Assembly: GCA_944391745.1 (NCBI GenBank)
Contig: CALXUS010000008.1
Coordinates: 1 to 64,000, forward strand
DNA: 64,000 bases
Source of the DNA: an uncultured Clostridia bacterium
Lineage (GTDB): Bacteria; Bacillota; Clostridia; TANB77; CAG-508
Direction of reading: 5' to 3'
The notes beneath the pieces are model-generated. The model saw only the letters and a list, made by a program, of their open reading frames with translations, had not been told where the DNA came from and did not search any database. A program made the translations under genes and the position numbers. Of the stretch, positions 9,136-19,200 are shown in pieces (within the stretch, counting starts at the first letter, position 1; each line of letters starts with the position of its first letter).

Positions 9136-9690
9136 ATGATAATTGGTATAGTAGTTGGTCTTATTGTATTAGCTATTATTATTGCATGTATAGCAATCTA
9201 CAATAAATTAGTTACTTTAAGACAACGTGTTGAAAATGCATGGAGTCAAATTGATGTTCAATTACAAAGAAGATTTGATTTAATCCCTAACCTTGTAGAA
9301 ACTGTTAAAGGATATATGACTCATGAACAAACTACTCTTGCTAAGGTTACTGAATTACGTACTTCATGGGCATCTGCAAACACTGTAGAAGAAAAATTAA
9401 ACTTAGAAAATGAACTTACTAGTGCACTTAAAACAATTATGGCAATAGCTGAAAATTATCCTAATTTAAAGGCTGATCAATCATTTAATAACTTACAACA
9501 TGAACTTTCTGATACAGAAGATAAAATAGCTTATTCACGTCAATTCTATAATGATACAGTAACAATTTATAATACAAAATTAGAAACATTCCCATCTAAT
9601 ATAATAGCTAAAATGTTTGGATTCAAAGCTTCTACATTATATAGTGTTGATAATAGCGAAGTTAAAAAAGCAGTCAACGTAAAATTCTAA
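9136..9690 (+). CDS. lemA: LemA family protein
   Basis: 184 aa, usual LemA length. An N-terminal transmembrane helix (about 2-22) leads into the family signature: RVENAWSQIDVQLQRRFDLIPNLVETVKGY, then ENYPNLKADQSF and SRQFYNDTVTIYN. LemA proteins are membrane-anchored helical bundles with an outer N-terminus; their function is unsettled. The frame is open back to 9073, but that codon falls in the -35; ATG 9136 has SD AAGGAGG 5 nt away. It often neighbours a TPM-domain protein, which is absent here. Confidence 0.93.
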   Translation: MIIGIVVGLIVLAIIIACIAIYNKLVTLRQRVENAWSQIDVQLQRRFDLIPNLVETVKGYMTHEQTTLAKVTELRTSWASANTVEEKLNLENELTSALKTIMAIAENYPNLKADQSFNNLQHELSDTEDKIAYSRQFYNDTVTIYNTKLETFPSNIIAKMFGFKASTLYSVDNSEVKKAVNVKF

Positions 9691-9700
9691 TATAAAATAC

Positions 9701-9747
9701 AAAAAATACACCAGTTATAAGGTTTACTTATTAAAGGTGTATTTTTT
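9701..9747. terminator. Bidirectional terminator lemA/tatD
   Basis: AAAAAATACACC pairs with GGTGTATTTTTT, giving a T run on either strand between convergent genes. Confidence 0.85.
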
Positions 9748-9753
9748 ATTAAT

Positions 9754-10551
9754 TTATTTTATATTAAAACATCTTATAGTATTTAAATAAGTTGTATCCC
9801 CTACTTCTTCTAGAGTTAATCCCTTAACACTTGCAATTTTTTGAGCAATATATTTCAAATTTCTTGAATCATTTCTTGTTCCTCTTACTGGTTCAGGTGC
9901 TAAATATGGTGAATCTGTCTCTATTAATATTTTTTCCATAGGAACCATTTCTATTATTTCATTAGCATTTTTTGAATTTTTAAAAGTTATAGGACCAGCC
10001 ATTGATATATAAAATCCTAATTTTAAGGCTTCTTTTACTAATTCCCTATTTAATGGACAACAATGAAATACTCCTGTTCTATTAACCTTCTTTTCTTTTA
10101 ACATTGTTAATGTATCCATAACAGCATCCCTAGTATGAATGACTATTGGTAAATCATATTTATTAGCTATGTCAATTTGCGCCCCAAATGCCTCATATTG
10201 GATTTTTTTATCTGTATCATAATGATAATCAAATCCTATCTCTCCTACCGCTAAAATTCGTTCTGAGCTCAAATTAGATATAATTAAATCTTCTATATCA
10301 TTAATATCATTTTTCCATTTTGGACTTCCATGAGTTATATCTGTATTCAAATCATTTGGAGATATTCCAACAGTTGAATATATAAAATCATATTTACTAG
10401 ACAATTCTAAGCTTTTCTTACTTCCTTCAAGACTATATCCTGCACTTATAATCTTTGTAACACCTGAATCATATACACTTTTTATTAGCTCTTCCCTATC
10501 TGTTTCAAATCTTGCATCATCATAATGTGCATGAGAATCAAAAAATTCCAT
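9754..10551 (-). CDS. tatD: TatD family metal-dependent hydrolase (DNase)
   Basis: 265 aa, full length. TIM-barrel metal ligands are visible: DSHAHYDD at the start, VGEIGFDYHYD (Glu ligand), PIVIHTRDA (His), GVFHCC (His) and the C-terminal IETDSPYLAP with catalytic Asp. TatD proteins are 3'-5' deoxyribonucleases implicated in DNA repair. ATG with SD GAGGTG. It is the last gene of a run with acpS, 23 bp downstream of it. Confidence 0.93.
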   Translation of the reverse strand: MEFFDSHAHYDDARFETDREELIKSVYDSGVTKIISAGYSLEGSKKSLELSSKYDFIYSTVGISPNDLNTDITHGSPKWKNDINDIEDLIISNLSSERILAVGEIGFDYHYDTDKKIQYEAFGAQIDIANKYDLPIVIHTRDAVMDTLTMLKEKKVNRTGVFHCCPLNRELVKEALKLGFYISMAGPITFKNSKNANEIIEMVPMEKILIETDSPYLAPEPVRGTRNDSRNLKYIAQKIASVKGLTLEEVGDTTYLNTIRCFNIK

Positions 10552-10574
10552 AATTACTTTTACACCTCATTTAA

Positions 10575-10943
10575 TTAATATATAGCCACAACACTTGCTA
10601 TTGCATATTCTTTAATATGTGATAAACTTAAATCTATCTTTACATCTTTTAAAATATCTTTCTTTAAAAGAACATAAGGTCTTCCTTGTTCATCATTAAG
10701 AATTTCTATATCTGTCCACTCAATGGAAAATTTATTTTCTAATAATGGAGAAATTGCTTTAAAAATAGCTTCTTTTCCAGCGAATCTAGCTGCATAATGC
10801 TCATACTTAGTAACTTTTTTACTTTCACAATATTCAATTTCCGCTTTAGTAAAAACTCTTTCGAGGAACTTTTCCCCTAGTGATTTTATACTATCCTCTA
10901 TTCTATTAACTTCTATAATATCTGTACCTGTTTTAATAGTCAT
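10575..10943 (-). CDS. acpS: Holo-[acyl-carrier-protein] synthase AcpS
   Basis: 122 aa, usual size. AcpS moves 4'-phosphopantetheine from CoA to ACP for fatty-acid synthesis. The GTDIIEVNRI start, with its metal-binding Asp, and the FAGKEAIFKAI motif (metal Glu) followed by LSHIKEYAIA are diagnostic. The ATG has no SD in the 11 nt before it. A strong AAAGGAG sits farther up (10987-10993), separated from the ATG by a perfect 13-bp hairpin. The main fab/acc operon lies 40 kb away. Confidence 0.94.
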   Translation of the reverse strand: MTIKTGTDIIEVNRIEDSIKSLGEKFLERVFTKAEIEYCESKKVTKYEHYAARFAGKEAIFKAISPLLENKFSIEWTDIEILNDEQGRPYVLLKKDILKDVKIDLSLSHIKEYAIASVVAIY

Positions 10944-10954
10944 TTAATTGTTCA

Positions 10955-10993
10955 TAAGGTTGTTTAATTACTTAAACAACCTTACTCTCCTTT
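10955..10993 (-). promoter_or_regulatory. Hairpin-bridged ribosome binding site of acpS
   Basis: On the minus strand: AAAGGAG (10993-10987), 2 nt, a 13-bp perfect hairpin (arms 10984-10972 and 10967-10955, loop GTAA), 11 nt, then ATG at 10943. The stem has no T tail and is unlikely to be a terminator. If it folds, the SD lies 13 nt from the ATG. pcrA has the same layout. Confidence 0.5.
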
Positions 10994-11007
10994 CCAATTG
11001 ATTATTT

Positions 11008-11790
11008 CTAAGCTAAATAATTACCTAAATTAATAACTCCTATAATTATTAATACAACTAATAAAATAATAATTATTCTAAAAATTGCATTGTGATCATC
11101 TAATTTTATATTTCGATATAATAAATCAAATCTATTTTCTACAGAAATGTATAATTTATCTAATTGTAATTTTTTCTCCCAATCCGCAGATAGTTTATTT
11201 CCAGAAGTACTATCAGTTATTTTTTTAGTATATATTTCTTGAACAAACTCTACAAATTCATTTCTATTTTTATCAAAATGATCTTTATTTTCCATTTCTT
11301 TATCTAACTTGCTAAGCATAACATACTTATATAAAGAAATAATGTAACTATATAAATTAGTTTCATTTTCCGCTTCAATTTTGAAAACTTTATTTTCATC
11401 AATATTAAAGCTACTTATATCTAATAACCCAGTATATTGCTTTACAAGTTCTAACTCTTTAGAACTATTTCCAACAATAAAGCCAATTCCTGTGTGAAAA
11501 ACAATTGCCTGCATCTCACCTTTTTCAAATACAGTGCAAGAATAATTATTGCAAACAGCTGCCTGCATTTCTTTATTCATACTTTTAAACTTTTTTTCTT
11601 CTTTTAAATTAAAAGTCCAAAACATTAGCTCTCTAATCGCTGGTAAAAAGTATTTATATAATTGAGAATCTTTTTTCTTATCAAATATTTTTACTTGATA
11701 ATCATTATTTAGTAAGTATTCATAAAATTTATATACTTCTTTTTCTTCCACAATTACTGGAACTATTTTATACTTTTGATTTTCTTCCAT
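11008..11790 (-). CDS. Tail-anchored protein of unknown function
   Basis: 260 aa, not recognised. The soluble N-terminal part is charged and rich in Lys, Glu and Tyr. A single hydrophobic helix at the extreme C-terminus (about 236-258, IIIILLVVLIIIGVINLG) predicts a tail anchor with the bulk in the cytoplasm. There is no catalytic motif that I can see. It follows the WG-repeat gene by 45 bp and precedes acpS, so it is probably co-transcribed with both. ATG with SD GAGGAG. Confidence 0.75.
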   Translation of the reverse strand: MEENQKYKIVPVIVEEKEVYKFYEYLLNNDYQVKIFDKKKDSQLYKYFLPAIRELMFWTFNLKEEKKFKSMNKEMQAAVCNNYSCTVFEKGEMQAIVFHTGIGFIVGNSSKELELVKQYTGLLDISSFNIDENKVFKIEAENETNLYSYIISLYKYVMLSKLDKEMENKDHFDKNRNEFVEFVQEIYTKKITDSTSGNKLSADWEKKLQLDKLYISVENRFDLLYRNIKLDDHNAIFRIIIILLVVLIIIGVINLGNYLA

Positions 11791-11835
11791 CCTATGTTCA
11801 CTCCTCTACTTTTTAATTCATTAGTTTTTTTATAA

Positions 11836-13362
11836 TTATTCATTTTCGTCTGTATAATAATTTGCATTTAAATCTGGTGCTAGATGCCATTTTCCTATAA
11901 AGCTAATTACTGTATTTAAAGATAACTTATAAGAAGGTCTAACTACAACATTTCCATTTTGGTCTAATGCTCCCCAAACGCCATTACTTTTTACTGCAAC
12001 ATATCCATAGTCATTTTGCTCTGTAGCATCATCATAAATGTAATCAACTATTACTATTCCATTTTTATCTACATATCCATATTTACCATTTTGTTTAGAT
12101 AGGAATAGTGTATTAGATGTGAATACTTCTTGAGAAGTTCTCTCTTCTAATCTAAAGTTATAATATTTATATTCATCATCTACCCTTACTTTTACAAATC
12201 CTTTGCTTGTATTTATTTCAGATACAATTCCTGTTACCTTTACATTAAAACTATTATCTAATAAATCAGTAAGTCCATCTGTTCTATCTGCTTCAATAAA
12301 GCTTTCATCTCTCATATATGCAATATAACTATATTTAAAATCAAGTTTAGTTTCATTTGAAGTATTTATTATTCCATAATTTTCACCATTTCTTGCTATA
12401 TAATTTCCATCAAAAGCATAAGTTAATTCATCATAAGTTGGCTCTATTAAAACAGTTCCATCTGTAGACATAACTCCATATTTTTCATTTCTAACAAATA
12501 CTAAATTTCCACTATCTATACTTGTTATATTGTCAAATCCACTTCCAAGTACTACCTCACCATTACTATTTACTACTTCTATGTTTCCATTTTCTTTAAC
12601 AACATACATCGAATTTCCACATACATTTTCTATATCAGAATATTTACATTCAAGGACCTGTTTTTTATTGTAATTAATTAATCCATAATTTCCATTACTA
12701 TCTCTTACAATATATCCATCTTCGTACCTATCTGTTAAACTAGAAATACCTGTATATAAGTTGTCAATTATAACATTTCCGCTATTATCAACTAAACCAT
12801 ATAATCCGCCTAGCATAGTAACAAAACTATTTTTTACTCCTGCAAGTGGAGTTATTGAATCATAAGTACATTCTAATATTTCTGTTCCATTGAAATTAAT
12901 CAATCCATATTTTCCATTTTTAGATACTTTTAAAACATTAGTATCATAAGTAACGTAATTAGAAGAATCTACATTTTGCATTGCTTCTACACTGTCATAA
13001 GAAGAAAACAATCTCTCTCCTTTATCATTTATAGCACCAGAATTATAAGTACCATCTTCTAAATTAACATTATACTGATATATAAATACCGCCTTTGTAG
13101 GGTCTGGAATTACTATCATATCTTCATAAGAAGGTTCTATAATTGTTTCTCCTTTAGAGTTAATTACTCCCCATTTTCCCCCAGAATAAACAGTAAGATA
13201 TGAATTAGCTACAATTTTCGTTGATGAATTTCCATCTGAAGTAGCAAATTTAACAATTAATACTATGCACATTATAATAACAATAAGTACAATAATTACT
13301 GCTAATACTTTTTTTATATTTAACTTGGGCTCTCCTTCGTACCTTTTACCTCTACCAGACAT
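11836..13362 (-). CDS. Membrane-anchored WG-repeat protein
   Basis: 508 aa. A basic N-terminus and one transmembrane helix (about 18-42) expose the rest outside. At least eight WG (beta-leucine-rich-like, KWGVINxxG) repeats follow from about residue 55 to 490, for example GKWGVINSKG, KYGLINFNG, LYGLVDNSG, KYGVMSTDG, KYGYVDKNG and VWGALDQNG. WG repeats form beta-propeller-like binding surfaces of unknown ligand. ATG with SD GGAGG, and an independent promoter upstream. It heads the run WG protein, tail-anchored protein, acpS, tatD. Confidence 0.88.
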   Translation of the reverse strand: MSGRGKRYEGEPKLNIKKVLAVIIVLIVIIMCIVLIVKFATSDGNSSTKIVANSYLTVYSGGKWGVINSKGETIIEPSYEDMIVIPDPTKAVFIYQYNVNLEDGTYNSGAINDKGERLFSSYDSVEAMQNVDSSNYVTYDTNVLKVSKNGKYGLINFNGTEILECTYDSITPLAGVKNSFVTMLGGLYGLVDNSGNVIIDNLYTGISSLTDRYEDGYIVRDSNGNYGLINYNKKQVLECKYSDIENVCGNSMYVVKENGNIEVVNSNGEVVLGSGFDNITSIDSGNLVFVRNEKYGVMSTDGTVLIEPTYDELTYAFDGNYIARNGENYGIINTSNETKLDFKYSYIAYMRDESFIEADRTDGLTDLLDNSFNVKVTGIVSEINTSKGFVKVRVDDEYKYYNFRLEERTSQEVFTSNTLFLSKQNGKYGYVDKNGIVIVDYIYDDATEQNDYGYVAVKSNGVWGALDQNGNVVVRPSYKLSLNTVISFIGKWHLAPDLNANYYTDENE

Positions 13363-13391
13363 AATAACCTCCGATTTTAATATTCATATAT

Positions 13392-13420
13392 AATATATCA
13401 GTTTTATGGCAATTTTTCAA
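13392..13420 (-). promoter_or_regulatory. Promoter of the WG-repeat/acpS/tatD run
   Basis: TTGAAA (13420-13415), 17 bp, TATATT (13397-13392) on the minus strand. Confidence 0.6.
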
Positions 13421-13450
13421 TAGATTATTATTAACTTTGTACATTATACG

Positions 13451-13482
13451 AAAATAGATGTGCTTTTCAGCACACCTATTTT
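13451..13482 (-). terminator. Terminator after spoIIE
   Basis: AAAATAGATGTGCT pairs with AGCACACCTATTTT (one mismatch) around a 4-nt loop, with a T-rich end. Confidence 0.75.
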
Positions 13483-13484
13483 TA

Positions 13485-15932
13485 TTATTTTTTATTAACT
13501 TTAAAAGCAATTACTGTCATATCATCTTTGGCTTTGCCAAAATCATTATCTATTGCTTCATGTAAAATAATGTCCGCTATCCTTTCTGGAGAATCTGTTT
13601 GAATTTCTTCTAATAAATATTTAAGCCATAGTTCTTTATTTGCATACTCTTTATTAGACTCTATAATTCCATCACTGCAAATTACAACAATATCGCCATC
13701 TTGTAAATCTTTATCATAAGTATCTACACTAATCTCATCAACTATTCCAGCTGGTAATGATGTCGACTTAATCATTGTAATATCTCTATTTCTTTTAATA
13801 TAAGTTGGACAAGCTCCACTTTTCAATATTTCCATTTTTCCAGCATATAGGTCAAGAATTTCAATATCAAGTGTAGCATACATATCTTCTTTATTTGCAT
13901 TCATTATTGCTGAATTAATCAAATTAATTGAAGTTTCTTTGTCAAAACCAGTACTAAATAATCTTTCAAGCATACTTATTGCTATCTTACTATTTCTTCT
14001 AGCATTAGCTCCAGAGCCCATTCCATCACTAATAGCTAGCATATATTTTCCATCACCAAGCCTTATTTGAGATATATTATCTCCTGAAACAATTGAATCT
14101 TCCTTCTTTGCCTTAGCAATTCCAGTTTGGATAATATATTTATCTTCAGAAATAAATGAATAAGAGCAAGTCTTTTGATTTAATCTAATACCACATTTTT
14201 GATCTTGAATCATGAATCTTTCGTCAAAAACTTTATTTAGGACCTTATCTATAGGCTTAATTGGGCAATTTTTTCCTTCCATATCATCACATATATCGGT
14301 AAAAGCATTAACAATAATTCTTCCTGATTCTTCTTTTTTTATTGATACTTCTTTTGCATTAATATGCCTTTCATTTAATAGCTCAATTATTTCATTTTTT
14401 TCTTCTTCATATTCGACTTTATTTTCTTTAATTCCATCAGCAATATTGCTTATTGCTTTAGAAACATTTTTAAGTTGTTTAGATACATTTTTATTATTTT
14501 CTTCTAATTTCTTTTGCCATAAGAAATTAGTTTTACTAATTCTATAGGCAGTGTTTATTGCTTTTATAATATCTCTGACTTCATCAAGTTCTTCTGATTT
14601 TAAATAGTCACTTTCTGAATTTAATAAATAGATATTATGTTTTGCAAATACACTTATAATGCCATTATCTGTCATTACATCATTTTCTAATAAATAACTA
14701 AATATATCTTCTATTATATTATCTTCGTTATTGTAAATATCATCATATAAACTATTACCTTCTAGTCCTTCTAGACTATTCAATAATTCATCCTCAAATA
14801 TTTCTAAATTTTTATCATAAGATTCGCTATCACTATAATTATCTGCCATATCTGTAATAGTTTTAGAAATACTATTTAATTTTTCTAGAGTATCATCACT
14901 TTCCTCTAAGCTCCTCCCTGCTTCAGGCAAAAGTTTCGTCGTAGGAATAACATCTTCTATATTTATTTTTGATGTTTTAGGAACCACTAGTAGTCCAATA
15001 GCAGCAATTAATATTTCTTGAAAAACTATAATGTTACTTACTCCACCATTAGCAGCATAAGCAACTGCAACATTGCCTATTATAAAACCTACTATAACTC
15101 CTATTTTTCCAAATCTATTCAATAAGCCTGCTATCAAACCGGCTATTGCATAAGCAGCAATTAAAATTTGATCATTTACACCAATAACACTAAGCACAAC
15201 TCCTACTGTTATTCCACTAGTTGCACCAACTAACATTCCATTTTTCCAACCTAAATATAATACTATAAAAATGCAAATTATATTTCTTATTGAAAACGAA
15301 AAAATATTTAAATTACCTAATGCGGAAACCGCAACTGATATAAGTAAACTCGCTCCAATAACTTCTTCTACAGTAAAAGCTCTTTTAATTCCATACTCAC
15401 TAATTACAGGTATTGAATTAACAAATATTTTATAAAAAATATAGCTAGTAATACACATCATTATTGCTACTAAGAAATCATAGAAATAAAAACCTTTAAA
15501 TAATATATATACAAACTGCACTATGAAAACAGAAAATGCCAATCTTCCGCCTAATCTTATCTTTTCATTAACATCATCATAAGTTTTTTTAGGTTTAGCA
15601 ACAATTGATAATAACAAAACTATTAAAGTAGTAACTATGTATGCAAGTAAACCATCTAATCCAAAACTAATAGTGGTTCCTATTAAACTTGCAATATAAA
15701 CCATGGCCAATGGTATTCCACAACTTATACTTGCAGTTAGCAAAGCTATTCCAAATGGCGAAATAAGAGCGTCATCTCCCAAATTTACCATTGAAATCAT
15801 AAGTGCTAAAATATACACAGCAATATTTTGAATAGTAAATATTTTCTTTGAAACATTAGTAAATTCTTTTTTTGTTTTAACATCTTGAGTTTTTTCTTGA
15901 TAACCTAATTCTTTTGAAATATTTTGAAACAT
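13485..15932 (-). CDS. spoIIE: Stage II sporulation protein E (serine phosphatase)
   Basis: 815 aa, the usual SpoIIE length. The N-terminal third (about 30-320) contains about ten membrane helices, the middle (about 330-590) is a charged regulatory/FtsZ-interacting region, and the C-terminus (about 600-812) is a PP2C-type phosphatase with metal motifs SDGMGSGANA and VVICSDGI. SpoIIE dephosphorylates SpoIIAA at the polar septum and so activates sigma-F in the forespore. Its presence shows the organism is, or recently was, an endospore former. ATG with SD GAGGTG. A 0A box overlaps the -35 of the likely promoter. Confidence 0.96.
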   Translation of the reverse strand: MFQNISKELGYQEKTQDVKTKKEFTNVSKKIFTIQNIAVYILALMISMVNLGDDALISPFGIALLTASISCGIPLAMVYIASLIGTTISFGLDGLLAYIVTTLIVLLLSIVAKPKKTYDDVNEKIRLGGRLAFSVFIVQFVYILFKGFYFYDFLVAIMMCITSYIFYKIFVNSIPVISEYGIKRAFTVEEVIGASLLISVAVSALGNLNIFSFSIRNIICIFIVLYLGWKNGMLVGATSGITVGVVLSVIGVNDQILIAAYAIAGLIAGLLNRFGKIGVIVGFIIGNVAVAYAANGGVSNIIVFQEILIAAIGLLVVPKTSKINIEDVIPTTKLLPEAGRSLEESDDTLEKLNSISKTITDMADNYSDSESYDKNLEIFEDELLNSLEGLEGNSLYDDIYNNEDNIIEDIFSYLLENDVMTDNGIISVFAKHNIYLLNSESDYLKSEELDEVRDIIKAINTAYRISKTNFLWQKKLEENNKNVSKQLKNVSKAISNIADGIKENKVEYEEEKNEIIELLNERHINAKEVSIKKEESGRIIVNAFTDICDDMEGKNCPIKPIDKVLNKVFDERFMIQDQKCGIRLNQKTCSYSFISEDKYIIQTGIAKAKKEDSIVSGDNISQIRLGDGKYMLAISDGMGSGANARRNSKIAISMLERLFSTGFDKETSINLINSAIMNANKEDMYATLDIEILDLYAGKMEILKSGACPTYIKRNRDITMIKSTSLPAGIVDEISVDTYDKDLQDGDIVVICSDGIIESNKEYANKELWLKYLLEEIQTDSPERIADIILHEAIDNDFGKAKDDMTVIAFKVNKK

Positions 15933-15965
15933 CCTTCACACCTCTTACTCTTTTAATTTACACAT

Positions 15966-15999
15966 ATTTTAATACTTGTCCTATTATTTTTTTGTCAAA
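15966..15999 (-). promoter_or_regulatory. Putative Spo0A-controlled spoIIE promoter
   Basis: TTGACA (15998-15993) and TAAAAT (15971-15966) lie 21 bp apart, the unusual long spacing known for Spo0A-activated spoIIE and spoIIG promoters of Bacillus. TTTTGTCAAA (15990-15999, plus strand) matches the 0A-box consensus TTTTGTCRAA and overlaps the -35. An alternative -10 (TATTAA) gives 18 bp. Confidence 0.5.
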
Positions 16000-16224
16000 A
16001 TTAGTAATGTAAACTAAAAAAGTATTTTACATTTTGTGATATATTTTTTTCTTATTTTATCTTAAATTGCCTAAAAATACAATAACTTCTCACCTATTTT
16101 TTGTTAGTTTTTTATATCAAAAAAATGAAGTTGCGTGAAATATAGATATTTCTTAGGTTACCACAAATAATGTTTTTGAAGATATTTTTGGAAGATGTCC
16201 CCAAAAACAGCCTTAAAACATAAA
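16000..16224. other. Non-coding region upstream of spoIIE
   Basis: No gene seen. It holds a second possible minus-strand promoter (TTGTAT 16082-16077, 17 bp, TAAAAT 16059-16054) and an inverted repeat GAAATAT-AG-ATATTTC at 16137-16152. Confidence 0.4.
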
Positions 16225-16256
16225 AAGAGTACAAACTATTTTTAGTTTGTACTCTT
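16225..16256. terminator. Strong terminator of the giant surface-protein operon
   Basis: A 14-bp perfect stem (AAGAGTACAAACTA with TAGTTTGTACTCTT) and 4-nt loop, with T runs on both strands. It lies 40 bp past the 1990-aa gene. Confidence 0.88.
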
Positions 16257-16295
16257 CTTTTTATAGGTTATAGGAAATATATCTTAGTAATTAAA

Positions 16296-19200
16296 TTATT
16301 TCTTTTTAAAATATCTAATTATAAAGAATACTCCACCTGCTACTATTAACAATGCTACTACTCCAACTATTATCCATAATGTGTAATTTCTATTTGCACC
16401 AGTTGGTGGAAGTATTAATAATTCTTGTGAACTATCAGAATCTATTTCTGTTGGTGTTACTATGTCTATCTTTGTATATACTCCGTTGTCTGGGTCTTCT
16501 GGTACATCTGGTCCTGATTCTTGGTTTGCCATTGGTTGGTTACCTGTTACTGAATATTTTAATCTTCTACCTTGTGAGTTTGAAACTTGTACTATTTCTG
16601 CTAAGTTGTTATATACCATTGTTTCTTCTCCTGAGTCTGGTACTAATGTTGTTGATAATCTCATTGTTGTTGATGATGAACTTACTACTCCTTCTATTTC
16701 TGCTTCTTCTGGATATAATTGTACATCACCCATTGATTTATTTGTTACTATTGTTGTGTAAGTATTTAATGTATCGTAGAACTTGTTATTTAGTAACTCT
16801 GTTTGATTTCCTATATAGTTATCTTCTACTGAGTAATCATATTGTTCATCTGCTGGATTTGTTGTTAAATCAGCTACTGTTCTTATAGACCATGTTACAT
16901 TGTTTTCGTTTGTTGGTAAGAATTGAATGTTATTTGATACATAATCTACTACTGTATTTGCTGCTGTTGTTGATATATTATCTACATTATCTGGGTCTGA
17001 TGAAACTCCTGTGTAGTAGAATTTATTATCTTTATAATCTACTTCACCAACGTTAGTTACTGTAAATTCATAATCTACCTCAACTCTTGCACCATACATT
17101 AATTCTTCATCCATGTATGTTGTTATAAGTTCTGGCATATCTGTTTGTTCTTGTGCTATTAGCACTTCTTTTAATCTGTATGCTGATCCTCCGACAACAT
17201 CATATACTATTTCATGTCCTGGATGCTCTGCATAAGACATATTTGTTACTGGTCTATCTGTATCAAATAATATTGTTCCATCTTGTAATGTTATTCTTAC
17301 ATTTGATACTTCTTTATTCATTTTTAATTGAGCTACTGGTCTTTCTGTTAATCCTAGGTCTATATCATCTAATATATATCCTATTGTATCATTATTGTCA
17401 TCACCTTGGTTTTCAGTGATTTCTTTATTATGCTCAATTTCTGTATTTATTACACCAGATTGTGCAACTATATAAGTGTTGTCCATTAACTCTTTTAGCA
17501 TCTGTACTTGTTTTTCTACTGATTGTGCTGCACCAGTTTCTAATGTTTCTGTACTTCCTAGTTTTAAGCCAGATACTAATACTTCAGCTCTACCATTTAC
17601 TATTGTTTGTTCTGTTTCTCCATCTATGTTTGCTATACCTCTTGAGTAATCATTTGCTGCTAATCTTGTATTTAGAACATCTTTAGCATCTGATACTCCG
17701 CTTTGTACTTGGCTTTCACCTATATTGTAATAGTAATTTATTGCTTTGTCCTTACCATCTGTTGTATTTACATAGTTACTTATAGGTTGTCCAGCTTCGC
17801 CTCTTTCTACTTGTGCATCTTCTGTGTAATTGTAGTTTTGTGTATCATATAATGATTCATTTAGGCCATTTGCATCATAACCGAATCCATAGATATTATT
17901 GTATGAGCCTACAGCTCCTTGATCTATATCTGTTTGATATACTGTACTCTTATAATCTTGTCCATTATATGATTTAGCATTTAATCCTGATGTAGATATA
18001 AATCCATCATGAGAATCTTTATCTATACTTAATCCTGCATTTGTTAAGAAGTTTGCTACGTCAGAACCTTCTCCATCTGTTGTTGTTAATACTGTTTGTG
18101 TTGTATCACCATAGATAAATCTTATTATTAAATCTCCAGCTGGCATTCCTTTGAATGCATATTGTCCTTCTGAATCTTCAGAATCAAATGTATATCCTGA
18201 TATTTCTGTTGCTGTTCCTGTTGGTCCTGATATTATTGGTGATACTGTTCCTCCTTGTCCACTATAATATCTTAAGCTATCTGAATCTGCACTACTGTTT
18301 ACATTTATCCATTGTCCACCTGTCCATTGTCTTGCTGACCAGATATATTCTCCTAAGTATTCATAGTTTCCGTTATCATCTCTTATTGGAATACCATCTT
18401 CATCTACATTTTGTACTAATTCTACTAATTGTACTGTTACACCGTTGACTTTTACATCTCCGTCTTCTGTAGCATATCTACCATTTCCAACTGAGGCTAA
18501 GTTTGATGCAACATTTCTTTCATCTTCAAATACATATCCTATAGCTGTTCTTTCTTTGCTTCCACCTTCGCCATTATCTGTTGGGAATACTAGTCTTATA
18601 TTTGGCGCTTGGTCTTCATCATTTTCTGCTCTATTTGTTAATTCATCATCTGTTATTATTAATCTACCATCTGTTTCATTCTCTGTTGTTGAACTTAAAT
18701 CTTGTGATGTTAAGTTACCTGGTGTTGAGTTTGTATCTATTATACCAGCTTTTTGTCCGCCTACATCTCTGTCTTGGGTGTTATTGTTTGCATCTAATGT
18801 ATCTGGTACTGTTGCTCCTGCTTGATAATATGTTGAGTAACTATTTACTTCTGCTATATTTTGTTTTCCTGGTCCTTTATATGTTACTGTTTGATTTGAT
18901 ACATCTACATCCATCTTAATACGATTTGCCATTCCATTTTCATCAGTTGCTTTCTTTACTTCAAATGTTAAGTAGATATATGTCATACCACCACCATGTG
19001 TTAATAAATCACTGGTTACTGTATTTCCATTGCTATCTGTTGTTGGCATCTTTATTGGTGTTAATCCATCACTTGTTGCTTCTCCTGATAAGTATAATGG
19101 TGATTTACTATCTCCATTTGTATTATCTGTGTCAAATCCATGTCCTATATTTCTATCTGCTCTTCCATTTCCACATACTGATTCTGTACTTACTACTAAT

